Shown here: positions 1 to 5,820 of the stretch, piece by piece | Layout: each line of letters begins with the position of its first letter | How positions within the stretch are numbered: the first letter of the stretch is position 1 | From: Oscillospiraceae bacterium | GTDB taxonomy: Bacteria > Bacillota > Clostridia > Oscillospirales > Acutalibacteraceae | Assembly: GCA_029012165.1 (NCBI GenBank) | Contig: JAQXLO010000215.1 | Location: forward strand, 1-5,820 | Reading direction: 5' to 3' | DNA: 5,820 nucleotides | Made by a program: the position numbers and the translations under genes | Notes under the pieces: model-generated | Databases searched by the model: none | What the model saw: only the letters and a program-made list of their open reading frames with translations | What the model was told of the DNA's origin: nothing

Positions 1-40
1 TCATTTCTGAACCCATCTGTTTTTGTATGCGTAGGTTTGC

Positions 41-1627
41 TTATGCTACCGCTTTCTTTTTGGTCGCCGCACGCAGGACGAACAGCGTGCCGACGGTCAG
101 CAGGATGCCCAGCGGCAGGACGATGTAAAGCTGCTGTACGAAGCCGGAGATGATATACATCACGAAGGAGATCGCCGCAACCGTGATCGAGTAGGGGATC
201 TGCGTGGAAACGTGGTTAATGTGCGGACACTGCGCACCTGCCGAGGACATGATGGTCGTATCGGAGATGGGAGAGCAGTGGTCGCCGCAGACGGAACCCG
301 CAAGGCAAGCCGACATACAGACGATGCCGAGGGTGCTTTCCACGGGGAAGATGACGGTGACGATGGGGATCAAAATGCCGAACGTACCCCAAGAGGTGCC
401 GGTGGCGAAGGAGATCGCACACGCCACGAGGAAGATGATGGCGGGCAGGAAGTTGTGCAGGCTGGAAGCGGATGCCAGAGCGCCTTCGACGAATGCGGCA
501 GAGTCCAAAAGACCCGTCATGTTCTTCAGGGAGGTCGCCATGGTGAGGATGAGGATAGCGGGAACCATGGCAATGAAGCCCTTGGGGATGCACTCCATCG
601 CTTCCTTGAAGGAGACGAGGCGTCTTGCCACATAATAGATGATCGTGAACAGCAAAACGATAATGCCGCCCCACGGCAGACCGACCGTTGCATCCGTATC
701 GGAGAATGCCTGGATGAAGCCTGCGCCGCCGAGGATGCCGCCGTTGTACACCAGCGCAAACACGCAAACACCGATGAGCACGACGATGGGAACGATCAGG
801 TCAAACACCTTGCCCTTGGTGGTGGCAGGCTCATCGTTGCTGCTCGGCGCTTCGCCGGAGGTGATCAGGTCGCCCTTGAGGGCATTCGCCTCGTGGGTGC
901 GCATGGCGCCGTAGTCGAACTTCATGAGCGTGAGCGCAATAATGAATACGAACGTCAGCAGGGAGTAGAAGTTGTAGGGGATCGCACGACCGAACAGGGA
1001 GATGCCGCTTGTGCCTTCGGGAGCATAGCCCGAAACCGCTGCCGCCCATGAGGAGATCGGGGCAATCATGCACACGGGCGCCGCTGTGGCGTCGATGAGA
1101 TAGGCAAGCTTCGCACGGGAAAGCTTGTTTTTGTCTGCGACGGGACGCATCACAGCGCCAACGGTCAGACAGTTGAAGTAGTCGTCGATGAAAATCAGTA
1201 CGCCAAAAAAGAATGTGGCGAATGCGACGCCGACCTTGGACTTGATGTGCTTGGATGCCCATGTGCCGAAAGCGGCGGAAGCGCCGGTCTTGTTGATGAG
1301 GGCGACCATGATGCCCAACAGAACCAAAAAGACCATAATGCCCGCTTGACCGGCCACGGCGGCAATGAAGCCTTCGCTGATGACGTTATCGACGGTGCCG
1401 AGACCTTTGAAGCCGGTGGACAGCAGACCGCCGACGACGATACCGACGAACAGGGAGGAGTATACCTCACGGGTGATCAGCGCCAAACCGATGGCGATGA
1501 CGGGCGGGAACAGGGACCACAGTGTTCCGACGGGCGATGTGATCGAGCCGTTGAAGAAACACAGGACGCCAAAGGCGATCACGAACAGTGCGATCAGCAG
1601 CTTTGGAATGATTTTTTTTGCTTTCAT
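41..1627 (-). CDS. lysW: NhaC-superfamily transporter, probable lysine transporter (LysW type)
   Basis: This is a 528-residue integral membrane protein, full length for the NhaC superfamily, with about a dozen hydrophobic segments and no cleavable signal peptide. Visible family motifs are IDDYFN (147-152), the DATAAP stretch (179-184) followed by ISSW, FATGTSWG (407-414), and GDHCSPISDTT (448-458), which carries conserved polar residues within the membrane. A hydrophilic loop at about 240-275 divides the two halves. On homology alone it would be called a Na+/H+ antiporter. Its leader, however, contains a complete lysine riboswitch and attenuator (1645-1857, minus strand), and NhaC-superfamily members under lysine riboswitches have been predicted to be lysine transporters (LysW). 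I therefore infer sodium- or proton-coupled lysine uptake, repressed by lysine. The start is ATG at 1627-1625, with GGAGG at 1639-1635 seven bases upstream. No other gene shares its transcript within the window. The family call is near certain; the lysine substrate is inferred from regulation. Confidence 0.9.
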   Translation of the reverse strand: MKAKKIIPKLLIALFVIAFGVLCFFNGSITSPVGTLWSLFPPVIAIGLALITREVYSSLFVGIVVGGLLSTGFKGLGTVDNVISEGFIAAVAGQAGIMVFLVLLGIMVALINKTGASAAFGTWASKHIKSKVGVAFATFFFGVLIFIDDYFNCLTVGAVMRPVADKNKLSRAKLAYLIDATAAPVCMIAPISSWAAAVSGYAPEGTSGISLFGRAIPYNFYSLLTFVFIIALTLMKFDYGAMRTHEANALKGDLITSGEAPSSNDEPATTKGKVFDLIVPIVVLIGVCVFALVYNGGILGGAGFIQAFSDTDATVGLPWGGIIVLLFTIIYYVARRLVSFKEAMECIPKGFIAMVPAILILTMATSLKNMTGLLDSAAFVEGALASASSLHNFLPAIIFLVACAISFATGTSWGTFGILIPIVTVIFPVESTLGIVCMSACLAGSVCGDHCSPISDTTIMSSAGAQCPHINHVSTQIPYSITVAAISFVMYIISGFVQQLYIVLPLGILLTVGTLFVLRAATKKKAVA

Positions 1628-1644
1628 TTTTCTGCCTCCATATC

Positions 1645-1683
1645 AAAATAAAAACCGCAATACATCAGAAATGTATCACGGTT
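1645..1683 (-). terminator. Riboswitch-controlled intrinsic terminator (attenuator)
   Basis: On the minus strand AACCGTGATACAT (1683-1671) pairs along its whole length with ATGTATTGCGGTT (1665-1653) around a TTCTG loop, counting two adjacent G-U pairs. It runs straight into a U-rich tract (TTTTTATTTT, 1654-1645, sharing its first bases with the stem base). It lies between the aptamer and the ribosome binding site at 1639-1635, so it is a leader attenuator and not the end of an upstream gene. Its 5' arm overlaps the antiterminator. Confidence 0.93.
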
Positions 1684-1699
1684 CGACGGAATCATGATA
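1674..1699 (-). promoter_or_regulatory. Antiterminator helix of the lysine riboswitch
   Basis: On the minus strand TATCATG (1699-1693) can pair with CGTGATA (1680-1674), seven pairs including one G-U. Inside this, after one mismatch, TTC pairs with GAA around a CGTC loop. The 5' strand uses the 3' side of the aptamer's P1 helix and the 3' strand uses the 5' arm of the terminator, so this helix excludes both. With lysine bound, P1 holds its 3' strand and the terminator can form. Without lysine this helix forms and transcription reads through. Confidence 0.85.
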
Positions 1700-1857
1700 G
1701 CACTCCACATTCTGTGACAGAGCGGGGCATATTCTGCACCGTTCCGGCAGTGCACAAGCGGCATTTTGTGCAAAACCTCGGCGAATTCCCCTTTTCCCGC
1801 TTTCCCAATGCCGTGGTTAAAAACGGGTACTGTTGTCCTTCGCACCTCTATCCGATT
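1690..1857 (-). ncRNA. Lysine riboswitch (L-box) aptamer
   Basis: This leader RNA senses lysine and controls the NhaC-type gene downstream. Read on the minus strand, it opens with GATAGAGGTGCG and closes with GTGGAGTGCTATC, the hallmark ends of the lysine aptamer. P1 pairs GATAG (1852-1848) with CTATC (1700-1696), extended by AATC/GATT across a small internal loop. The conserved AGTA (1831-1828) follows, then P2 CCCGTTTTT/GAAAGCGGG (1827-1819 with 1804-1796). The core strings AAAAGGGGA and CGCCGA come next. P3 is TGCACAA/TTGTGCA (1772-1766 with 1757-1751). P4 is CGGTGCA/TGCCCCG with one mismatch and a GAATA loop (1741-1723). The conserved CTGTCA leads into P5 CACA/TGTG (1716-1706). Loop L2 (CGGCATT, 1813-1807) is perfectly complementary to loop L3 (AATGCCG, 1765-1759), as expected for the known kissing interaction. 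The length, about 168 nt, suits the class. Confidence 0.96.
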
Positions 1858-1882
1858 GTTCAGTATCGCTGTTTTCAAAAAA

Positions 1883-1911
1883 AGACTATCACATTCCGAC
1901 ACGTTTGTCAA
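1883..1911 (-). promoter_or_regulatory. Sigma-A promoter for the riboswitch-transporter transcript
   Basis: On the minus strand a perfect -35 TTGACA (1911-1906) is followed after 17 bases by TAGTCT (1888-1883). The -10 is a weak match but is preceded by TG one base upstream, an extended -10. A start near 1876 would place the aptamer about 20 bases into the RNA and give a leader of about 250 nt. The sequence just upstream of the -35 (about 1920-1940) is AT-rich. Location relative to the riboswitch supports the call; the start point is inferred. Confidence 0.72.
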
Positions 1912-2012
1912 TGAAAAGGGGCATACTATTTTATAAATGTGCCGCTTTTTTCAAAATCGGCAGGTTTACGGGCGGATCGGTTTCTTCTTTCTGCGTTCCC
2001 GGAAAATACCGC

Positions 2013-2041
2013 TTTACAAAACTCTGCACGGATGGTACAAT
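2013..2041 (+). promoter_or_regulatory. Sigma-A promoter for the symporter-hydrolase operon
   Basis: TTTACA (2013-2018) and TACAAT (2036-2041) are separated by exactly 17 bases; each hexamer differs from the consensus at one position. Transcription would start near 2048, leaving a leader of about 90 bases before the symporter ATG at 2138. I found no convincing operator palindrome or catabolite-responsive element overlapping it, so the mode of sugar control is not visible. Confidence 0.75.
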
Positions 2042-2124
2042 TATTACAGCATTATTGCACCTTGGTTTACATTTTTTGTGAAAAAAGCAGGAATTGCCGG
2101 GGCGATTTTGCAAAGCATAACAAA

Positions 2125-2128
2125 GGAG
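2125..2128 (+). promoter_or_regulatory. Ribosome binding site fixing the symporter start
   Basis: GGAG in the string AAAGGAG sits nine bases upstream of the ATG at 2138. It rules out the far-upstream ATG at 1937, which lies before the promoter, and the nearby ATG at 2129, which abuts this site and would leave no spacer. Confidence 0.85.
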
Positions 2129-2137
2129 ATGTACAGT

Positions 2138-3535
2138 ATGTCCGAAAAAACCATCCCTCCCTTTGGCATTAAGGATAAGCTGGGCTATATGTTCGGCGAC
2201 TTGGGCAATGATTTTACCTTTATTCTTTCCTCCAGCTTTTTGCTGAAGTTTTACACCGACGTCATGGGCGTCAGCGCAGGCGTTGTCGGGGTCATCATGA
2301 TGGCGGCGAGATTTGTGGATGCCTTTACGGATGTGGCCATGGGTCGGATCGTGGACCGCAGCCGACCCACCAAGAACGGGAAGTTCCGTCCGTGGCTTTT
2401 GCGGATGTGCGGCCCCGTGGCGATCATGTCCTTTCTCATGTACCAAAGCTCCCTTGCCGGCATTTCCTACGGTGCGAAGGTTGCCTTCCTCGCCGTGACC
2501 TATATCCTGTGGGGCTCCGTTTTCTATACCGGCGTCAACATCCCCTACGGCTCCATGGCGTCCGCCATTTCCGCCGACCCCGGCGACCGGCAGTCCCTGT
2601 CCACCTTCCGCACCATGGGCGGTATGCTGGCAGGCGGCTTTGTCACCGCCGGTGTTCCCATGCTGGTCTACGACAAGGTGAACGGAAATGAAGTCATGAA
2701 CGGCGGCAGATTTACGCTCATCGCCGGTATCTTTTCCGTGCTCGCCATCGTGTGCTATCTGCTCTGCTTCGCCATGACCAAGGAGCGCATACACGCAGAG
2801 GTCTCCGAGGTGCAGAGACAGGAAAACTCCGTTGGCAGGATGTTCGGCAACGCTTTCAAAAACCGCGCACTGATTTCCATCATCGTCGCCTCCGTCGTCA
2901 TGCTTTTGGCGCAGCTGACGATGCAGTCCATGTGCAACTACGTTTTCCCCAACTACTACGGCAACGCCAAGGCACAGTCGGTCTCCACGCTGGTGATGGG
3001 TGCGGGAATGCTCCTCGCAGCCGCCGTGGCAAAGCCGCTGTCCCGCAGAATCGGCAAGGCGGAGCTTTCGGTCATCACCAATATTTTTGCCGGCGTGTGC
3101 AACATTGTCCTGCTGGTTCTGCGCCCTGCCAATGTCTGGGTGTTCGTCGCCTTCCAGTTCTTGGCGTGGCTGGGACTGGGGATGTTCTCCATGGTGTCCT
3201 GGGCGCTGATCACGGACGTCATCGACTACGCCGAGCTGAAAAACGGCATCCGGGAGGACGGCTCCGTTTATGCTCTGTACTCCTTCGCCCGCAAGCTGGG
3301 GCAGGCGGCTTCCTCGGGACTGACGGGACTTCTTTTGAGCATGATCGGCTACACGCAGGCGACTGCCTTTGACCCCAAGGTCACCAACGGCATTTTCACC
3401 ATCTCCACGCTGGTTCCCGCAGTCGGCTTCCTTTTGCTGGCGGCGGTGCTGTGGTTCTGGTACCCCCTGCACAAAGAACAGGTGGATGCCAATGTGCAGG
3501 CGCTGAAAGTAAAGCATGAAAGCGAAAATAAGTGA
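2138..3535 (+). CDS. GPH-family sugar:cation symporter (MelB/LacS/UidB-like)
   Basis: This is a 465-residue polytopic membrane protein of the glycoside-pentoside-hexuronide:cation symporter family (MFS fold, about 12 membrane segments). The N-terminal GYMFGDLGNDFTF (16-28) is the family's opening signature. RFVDAFTDVAMGR (58-70) gives Asp61 and Asp65, which align with the cation-site aspartates Asp55 and Asp59 of MelB, followed by GKFRPW (81-86) in the first cytoplasmic loop. NIPYGSM (134-140) carries Asn where MelB has Asp124. The second half ends with the typical ITDVIDYAELKNG (358-370) and a GSVYALYSFARKLGQA stretch (375-390). The start at 2138 is set by the GGAG at 2125-2128; the open frame extends upstream to 1937, but that part lies before and within the promoter. 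The gene stops 12 bases before a family 2 glycosidase, so it most likely imports that enzyme's substrate, a beta-galactoside or related glycoside, with H+ or Na+. The exact sugar cannot be read from sequence. Confidence 0.93.
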   Translation: MSEKTIPPFGIKDKLGYMFGDLGNDFTFILSSSFLLKFYTDVMGVSAGVVGVIMMAARFVDAFTDVAMGRIVDRSRPTKNGKFRPWLLRMCGPVAIMSFLMYQSSLAGISYGAKVAFLAVTYILWGSVFYTGVNIPYGSMASAISADPGDRQSLSTFRTMGGMLAGGFVTAGVPMLVYDKVNGNEVMNGGRFTLIAGIFSVLAIVCYLLCFAMTKERIHAEVSEVQRQENSVGRMFGNAFKNRALISIIVASVVMLLAQLTMQSMCNYVFPNYYGNAKAQSVSTLVMGAGMLLAAAVAKPLSRRIGKAELSVITNIFAGVCNIVLLVLRPANVWVFVAFQFLAWLGLGMFSMVSWALITDVIDYAELKNGIREDGSVYALYSFARKLGQAASSGLTGLLLSMIGYTQATAFDPKVTNGIFTISTLVPAVGFLLLAAVLWFWYPLHKEQVDANVQALKVKHESENK

Positions 3536-3547
3536 TCGGAGGCTTTT

Positions 3548-5773
3548 ATGAGAGAGATCGTCCCTTTAAACAGAAAATGGTTCTTTTCCAAAACCATGGG
3601 AGAGACCGTTACCGCTACGGCTGACAAATGGGATATCGTCAATCTTCCCCACACATGGAACGCCATCGACGGGCAGGACGGGGAAAACGACTACTACCGC
3701 GGCAGATGCGTCTATCAGAAAACCATCCGCAAAGCGGAGCTGCCCCGGGCGGAGCGCTACTATCTGGAGATTTGCGGCGCCAACGCCTCGGCGGATGTGT
3801 TCTGCGGCGGCAAAAAGCTGGCGCACCACGACGGCGGCTACTCCGCATTCCGTGTAAACATCACGGATGAACTGCAAACGGAATGCGTGCTGTCCATCGC
3901 CGTGGACAATTCGGCGAGTGAGAGCGTCTACCCGCAGATGGCGGACTTCACCTTCTACGGCGGACTGTACAGGGATGTTTCCCTGATCTGCGTGAGCGAA
4001 TCCCACTTTGACCTCGACTGCTACGGCGCACCGGGCATCAAGGTCACGCCCACGGTGCAGGGAAAAGACGCCGACATCGCCGTGGAAGTGTACCTGACCG
4101 ATGCCCATGCGGCGCAGACACTGCACTACACCCTTTTAGACGCAGAGGAAAATATCCTCGCAGAAAAGACCACTCCCGTGACCGACACCGCCGCCGTTCT
4201 GCATCTTGACAATGTACACCTTTGGCACGGACGGAAGGACCCGTATCTGTACAAGGCTGTCGTGGAGCTGAAAGCCGGCGAGGAAATTCTGGACAGCGTG
4301 TCCACAGCGTTCGGCTGCCGCACCTTTGAGATCGACCCCCAGCGGGGCTTTATCCTCAACGGGGAGGAATACCCCCTGCGGGGCGTTTCCCGCCACCAGG
4401 ACAGATGGGGCATTGGCAACGCCCTGCTCCCGGAGCACCACGAGCAGGACATTGACCTCATCTGCGAAGTCGGTGCGACCACCGTCCGTCTGGCGCACTA
4501 CCAGCATGACCGGTACTTCTACGACCTGTGCGACCGCAAGGGGCTGGTCGTCTGGGCGGAGATCCCCTACATCTCCAACCATATGCCCGCCGGCAGGGAG
4601 AACACCGTCTCCCAGATGAAAGAGCTTGTTTTGCAGAACTATAACCATCCCAGCATCGTTGTCTGGGGACTGTCCAACGAGATCACCATGAACGGTTCCG
4701 GGGAGGACTTGATGGAAAACCATCGCCTGCTCAACGACATGGTGCACGAGATGGATCCCACCCGGAAAACGGCGATCGCCGTGGTGTCCATGTGCGACAT
4801 CCATGACCCGTATATTCAGATCCCCGATGTGGTTTCCTACAACCACTACTTCGGCTGGTACGGCGGCGAAACCTCCATGAACGGACCGTGGTTGGATAAA
4901 TTCCACGCTGAATTTCCCGATATCCCCATCGGCGTGAGCGAATACGGCTGTGAAGCCCTCGACTGGCACACCTCCAACCCCATGCAGGGCGACTATACGG
5001 AGGAGTATCAGGCGTACTACCACGAGGAGCTGATCAAACAGCTGTTCACAAGGAAGTATCTCTGGGCGACCCATGTTTGGAATATGTTCGACTTCGGCGC
5101 CGACGCCAGAGCCGAGGGCGGCGAAAACGGGCAGAACCACAAGGGACTGGTCACCTTTGACCGAAAGTATAAAAAGGATGCCTTCTATGCCTACAAGGCG
5201 TGGCTGTCCGACGAGCCCTTCGTCCACATCTGCGGCAAACGGTATGTGGACAGGGTGGAGGACGTGACGAAGGTCACCGTTTATTCCAACCTGCCCGAGG
5301 TGGAGCTGCTTGTGAACGGACAAAGCCTCGGCAAACAGTGCAGTGCGGAACACTTCTTCTATTTCGAGGTTCCCAACAAGGGCACCTCCACCCTTGTCGC
5401 CAAAGCCGGCGACTGCGAGGACACCGCCGTTTTGCGCAAGGTCGAGAAATTCAACGACAAATACCGCCTTGTGGAAAAAGGCGCCGTGCTCAACTGGTTC
5501 GATATCCAACAGACCGAGGGAATGCTGTCCCTGAATTCCAAGATGAGCGATGTTCTGGCTTCTGCGGCGGGGATGCAGCTGTTTGCCGGCCTGTTCGCCA
5601 AGCTGGGCGGGAAACAGGCTGCCGGCTTCGAGTTGAACGAGGGCATGATGCAGATGATGGGCGGCTTCACCGTGCTGCGCCTGCTGTCCATGCTGGGCAT
5701 GATGGATATACAGTTTACCAAGGAAGAACTGCTCGCCCTCAACGAACAGCTCCGAAAAATCCCCAAGCCCTGA
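3548..5773 (+). CDS. Glycoside hydrolase family 2, probable cytoplasmic beta-galactosidase
   Basis: This 741-residue retaining glycosidase is translated from ATG 3548 with GGAGG at 3538-3542, five bases upstream. Domain order: an N-terminal jelly-roll sugar-binding domain (about 10-150, with NLPHTWN at 32-38), an immunoglobulin-like domain (about 155-260, with DPYLY at 231-235), and a TIM barrel from about 265 to 555. Barrel motifs are RGVSRHQD (278-285), TVRLAHYQHD (312-321), NHPSIVVWGLSNE (366-378; Glu378 acid/base) and GVSEYG (462-467; Glu465 nucleophile), then HVWNMFDFGADAR (509-521). A second Ig-like domain (about 565-630, with ELLVNGQSLG) follows, then a Met-rich, probably helical tail (655-741). 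There is no signal peptide, so it works in the cytoplasm on sugar delivered by the symporter encoded 12 bases upstream, almost certainly in one operon. It is shorter than E. coli LacZ (over 1000 residues) and lacks LacZ's C-terminal domain arrangement. Beta-galactosidase is the best guess; a beta-uronidase or other beta-glycosidase is possible. Confidence 0.92.
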   Translation: MREIVPLNRKWFFSKTMGETVTATADKWDIVNLPHTWNAIDGQDGENDYYRGRCVYQKTIRKAELPRAERYYLEICGANASADVFCGGKKLAHHDGGYSAFRVNITDELQTECVLSIAVDNSASESVYPQMADFTFYGGLYRDVSLICVSESHFDLDCYGAPGIKVTPTVQGKDADIAVEVYLTDAHAAQTLHYTLLDAEENILAEKTTPVTDTAAVLHLDNVHLWHGRKDPYLYKAVVELKAGEEILDSVSTAFGCRTFEIDPQRGFILNGEEYPLRGVSRHQDRWGIGNALLPEHHEQDIDLICEVGATTVRLAHYQHDRYFYDLCDRKGLVVWAEIPYISNHMPAGRENTVSQMKELVLQNYNHPSIVVWGLSNEITMNGSGEDLMENHRLLNDMVHEMDPTRKTAIAVVSMCDIHDPYIQIPDVVSYNHYFGWYGGETSMNGPWLDKFHAEFPDIPIGVSEYGCEALDWHTSNPMQGDYTEEYQAYYHEELIKQLFTRKYLWATHVWNMFDFGADARAEGGENGQNHKGLVTFDRKYKKDAFYAYKAWLSDEPFVHICGKRYVDRVEDVTKVTVYSNLPEVELLVNGQSLGKQCSAEHFFYFEVPNKGTSTLVAKAGDCEDTAVLRKVEKFNDKYRLVEKGAVLNWFDIQQTEGMLSLNSKMSDVLASAAGMQLFAGLFAKLGGKQAAGFELNEGMMQMMGGFTVLRLLSMLGMMDIQFTKEELLALNEQLRKIPKP

Positions 5774-5820
5774 TAAAAAGTTCATCACGGATTTTTGTTG
5801 CCCTAAAAGTTTCGGTCAAG

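Noticed and set aside
1..40. Terminator or next gene downstream of the NhaC-type gene
   Set aside because: No hairpin is visible. An ATG on the minus strand at 4-2 has no clear ribosome binding site and cannot be judged at the window edge.
1624..1911. 95-codon open frame on the minus strand in the divergent intergenic region
   Set aside because: It runs through the promoter, riboswitch and terminator, has no ribosome binding site and no recognisable protein features. The RNA structure explains the sequence.
1924..1937. AT-rich TACTATTTTATAAA as an extra plus-strand -10 element
   Set aside because: No -35 hexamer lies at an acceptable distance; the nearest, TTGTCA at 1905-1910, is 13 or 21 bases away from the plausible -10 choices. 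It may simply be AT-rich DNA upstream of the minus-strand promoter.
1937..2137. N-terminal extension of the symporter reading frame to the ATG at 1937
   Set aside because: It would start upstream of the 2013-2041 promoter, lacks a ribosome binding site, and adds 67 residues before the family's usual N-terminus. The ATG at 2138 has a proper GGAG.
1931..3517. 528-codon open frame on the minus strand antisense to the symporter
   Set aside because: It is a shadow frame of a GC-rich gene: rich in His, Gln, Gly and Asp with no domain or membrane pattern, while the plus-strand frame is a clear GPH protein. The similar long antisense frames over the hydrolase and the NhaC gene were dropped for the same reason.
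3517..3530. cre-like string TGAAAGCGAAAATA
   Set aside because: It matches only the first half of a catabolite-responsive element, has no dyad symmetry and lies in the last codons of the symporter.
5774..5820. Terminator after the hydrolase gene
   Set aside because: The 47 bases contain T-runs but no GC-rich stem that I can pair, so the operon's end is not visible in the window.

Overview
This 5.8 kb window looks like chromosomal DNA from an anaerobic, probably gut-associated Firmicute (class Clostridia, likely the Oscillospiraceae/Ruminococcaceae side). I infer this from the strong AGGAG-type ribosome binding sites, the sigma-A promoters, the GC-rich third codon positions, an L-box (lysine) riboswitch working by transcription attenuation, and a beta-galactosidase of the kind common in gut Clostridia. 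No mobile element, CRISPR array, tRNA or rRNA is visible.

The layout is two divergent transcription units around an intergenic region of about 510 bases. Leftward (minus strand, 1911 to 41): a sigma-A promoter with a TG extension, a complete lysine riboswitch aptamer, an antiterminator/terminator pair, then a 528-residue NhaC-superfamily transporter. The transporter would normally be called a Na+/H+ antiporter. The riboswitch in its leader points to a lysine transporter of the LysW type, switched off when intracellular lysine is plentiful.

Rightward (plus strand, 2013 to 5773): a good TTTACA-17-TACAAT promoter, a leader of about 90 bases, a GPH-family (MelB/LacS/UidB-like) sugar:cation symporter and, 12 bases later, a cytoplasmic family 2 glycoside hydrolase, most likely a beta-galactosidase. 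Together they form a two-gene import-and-hydrolyse operon: the symporter brings in an intact beta-galactoside (or related beta-glycoside) and the hydrolase, which has no signal peptide, cuts it inside the cell. No regulator gene lies in the window and I could not define an operator.

The most informative item is the riboswitch. Its P1 to P5 stems, a perfect 7-base L2-L3 kissing-loop match, and mutually exclusive antiterminator and terminator helices can all be read from the sequence. It belongs to a known riboswitch class, so it is a confident re-annotation and not a new system. The least explained protein segment is the Met-rich, probably helical tail of about 85 residues on the hydrolase. 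The first 40 and last 47 bases hold no feature I can support.
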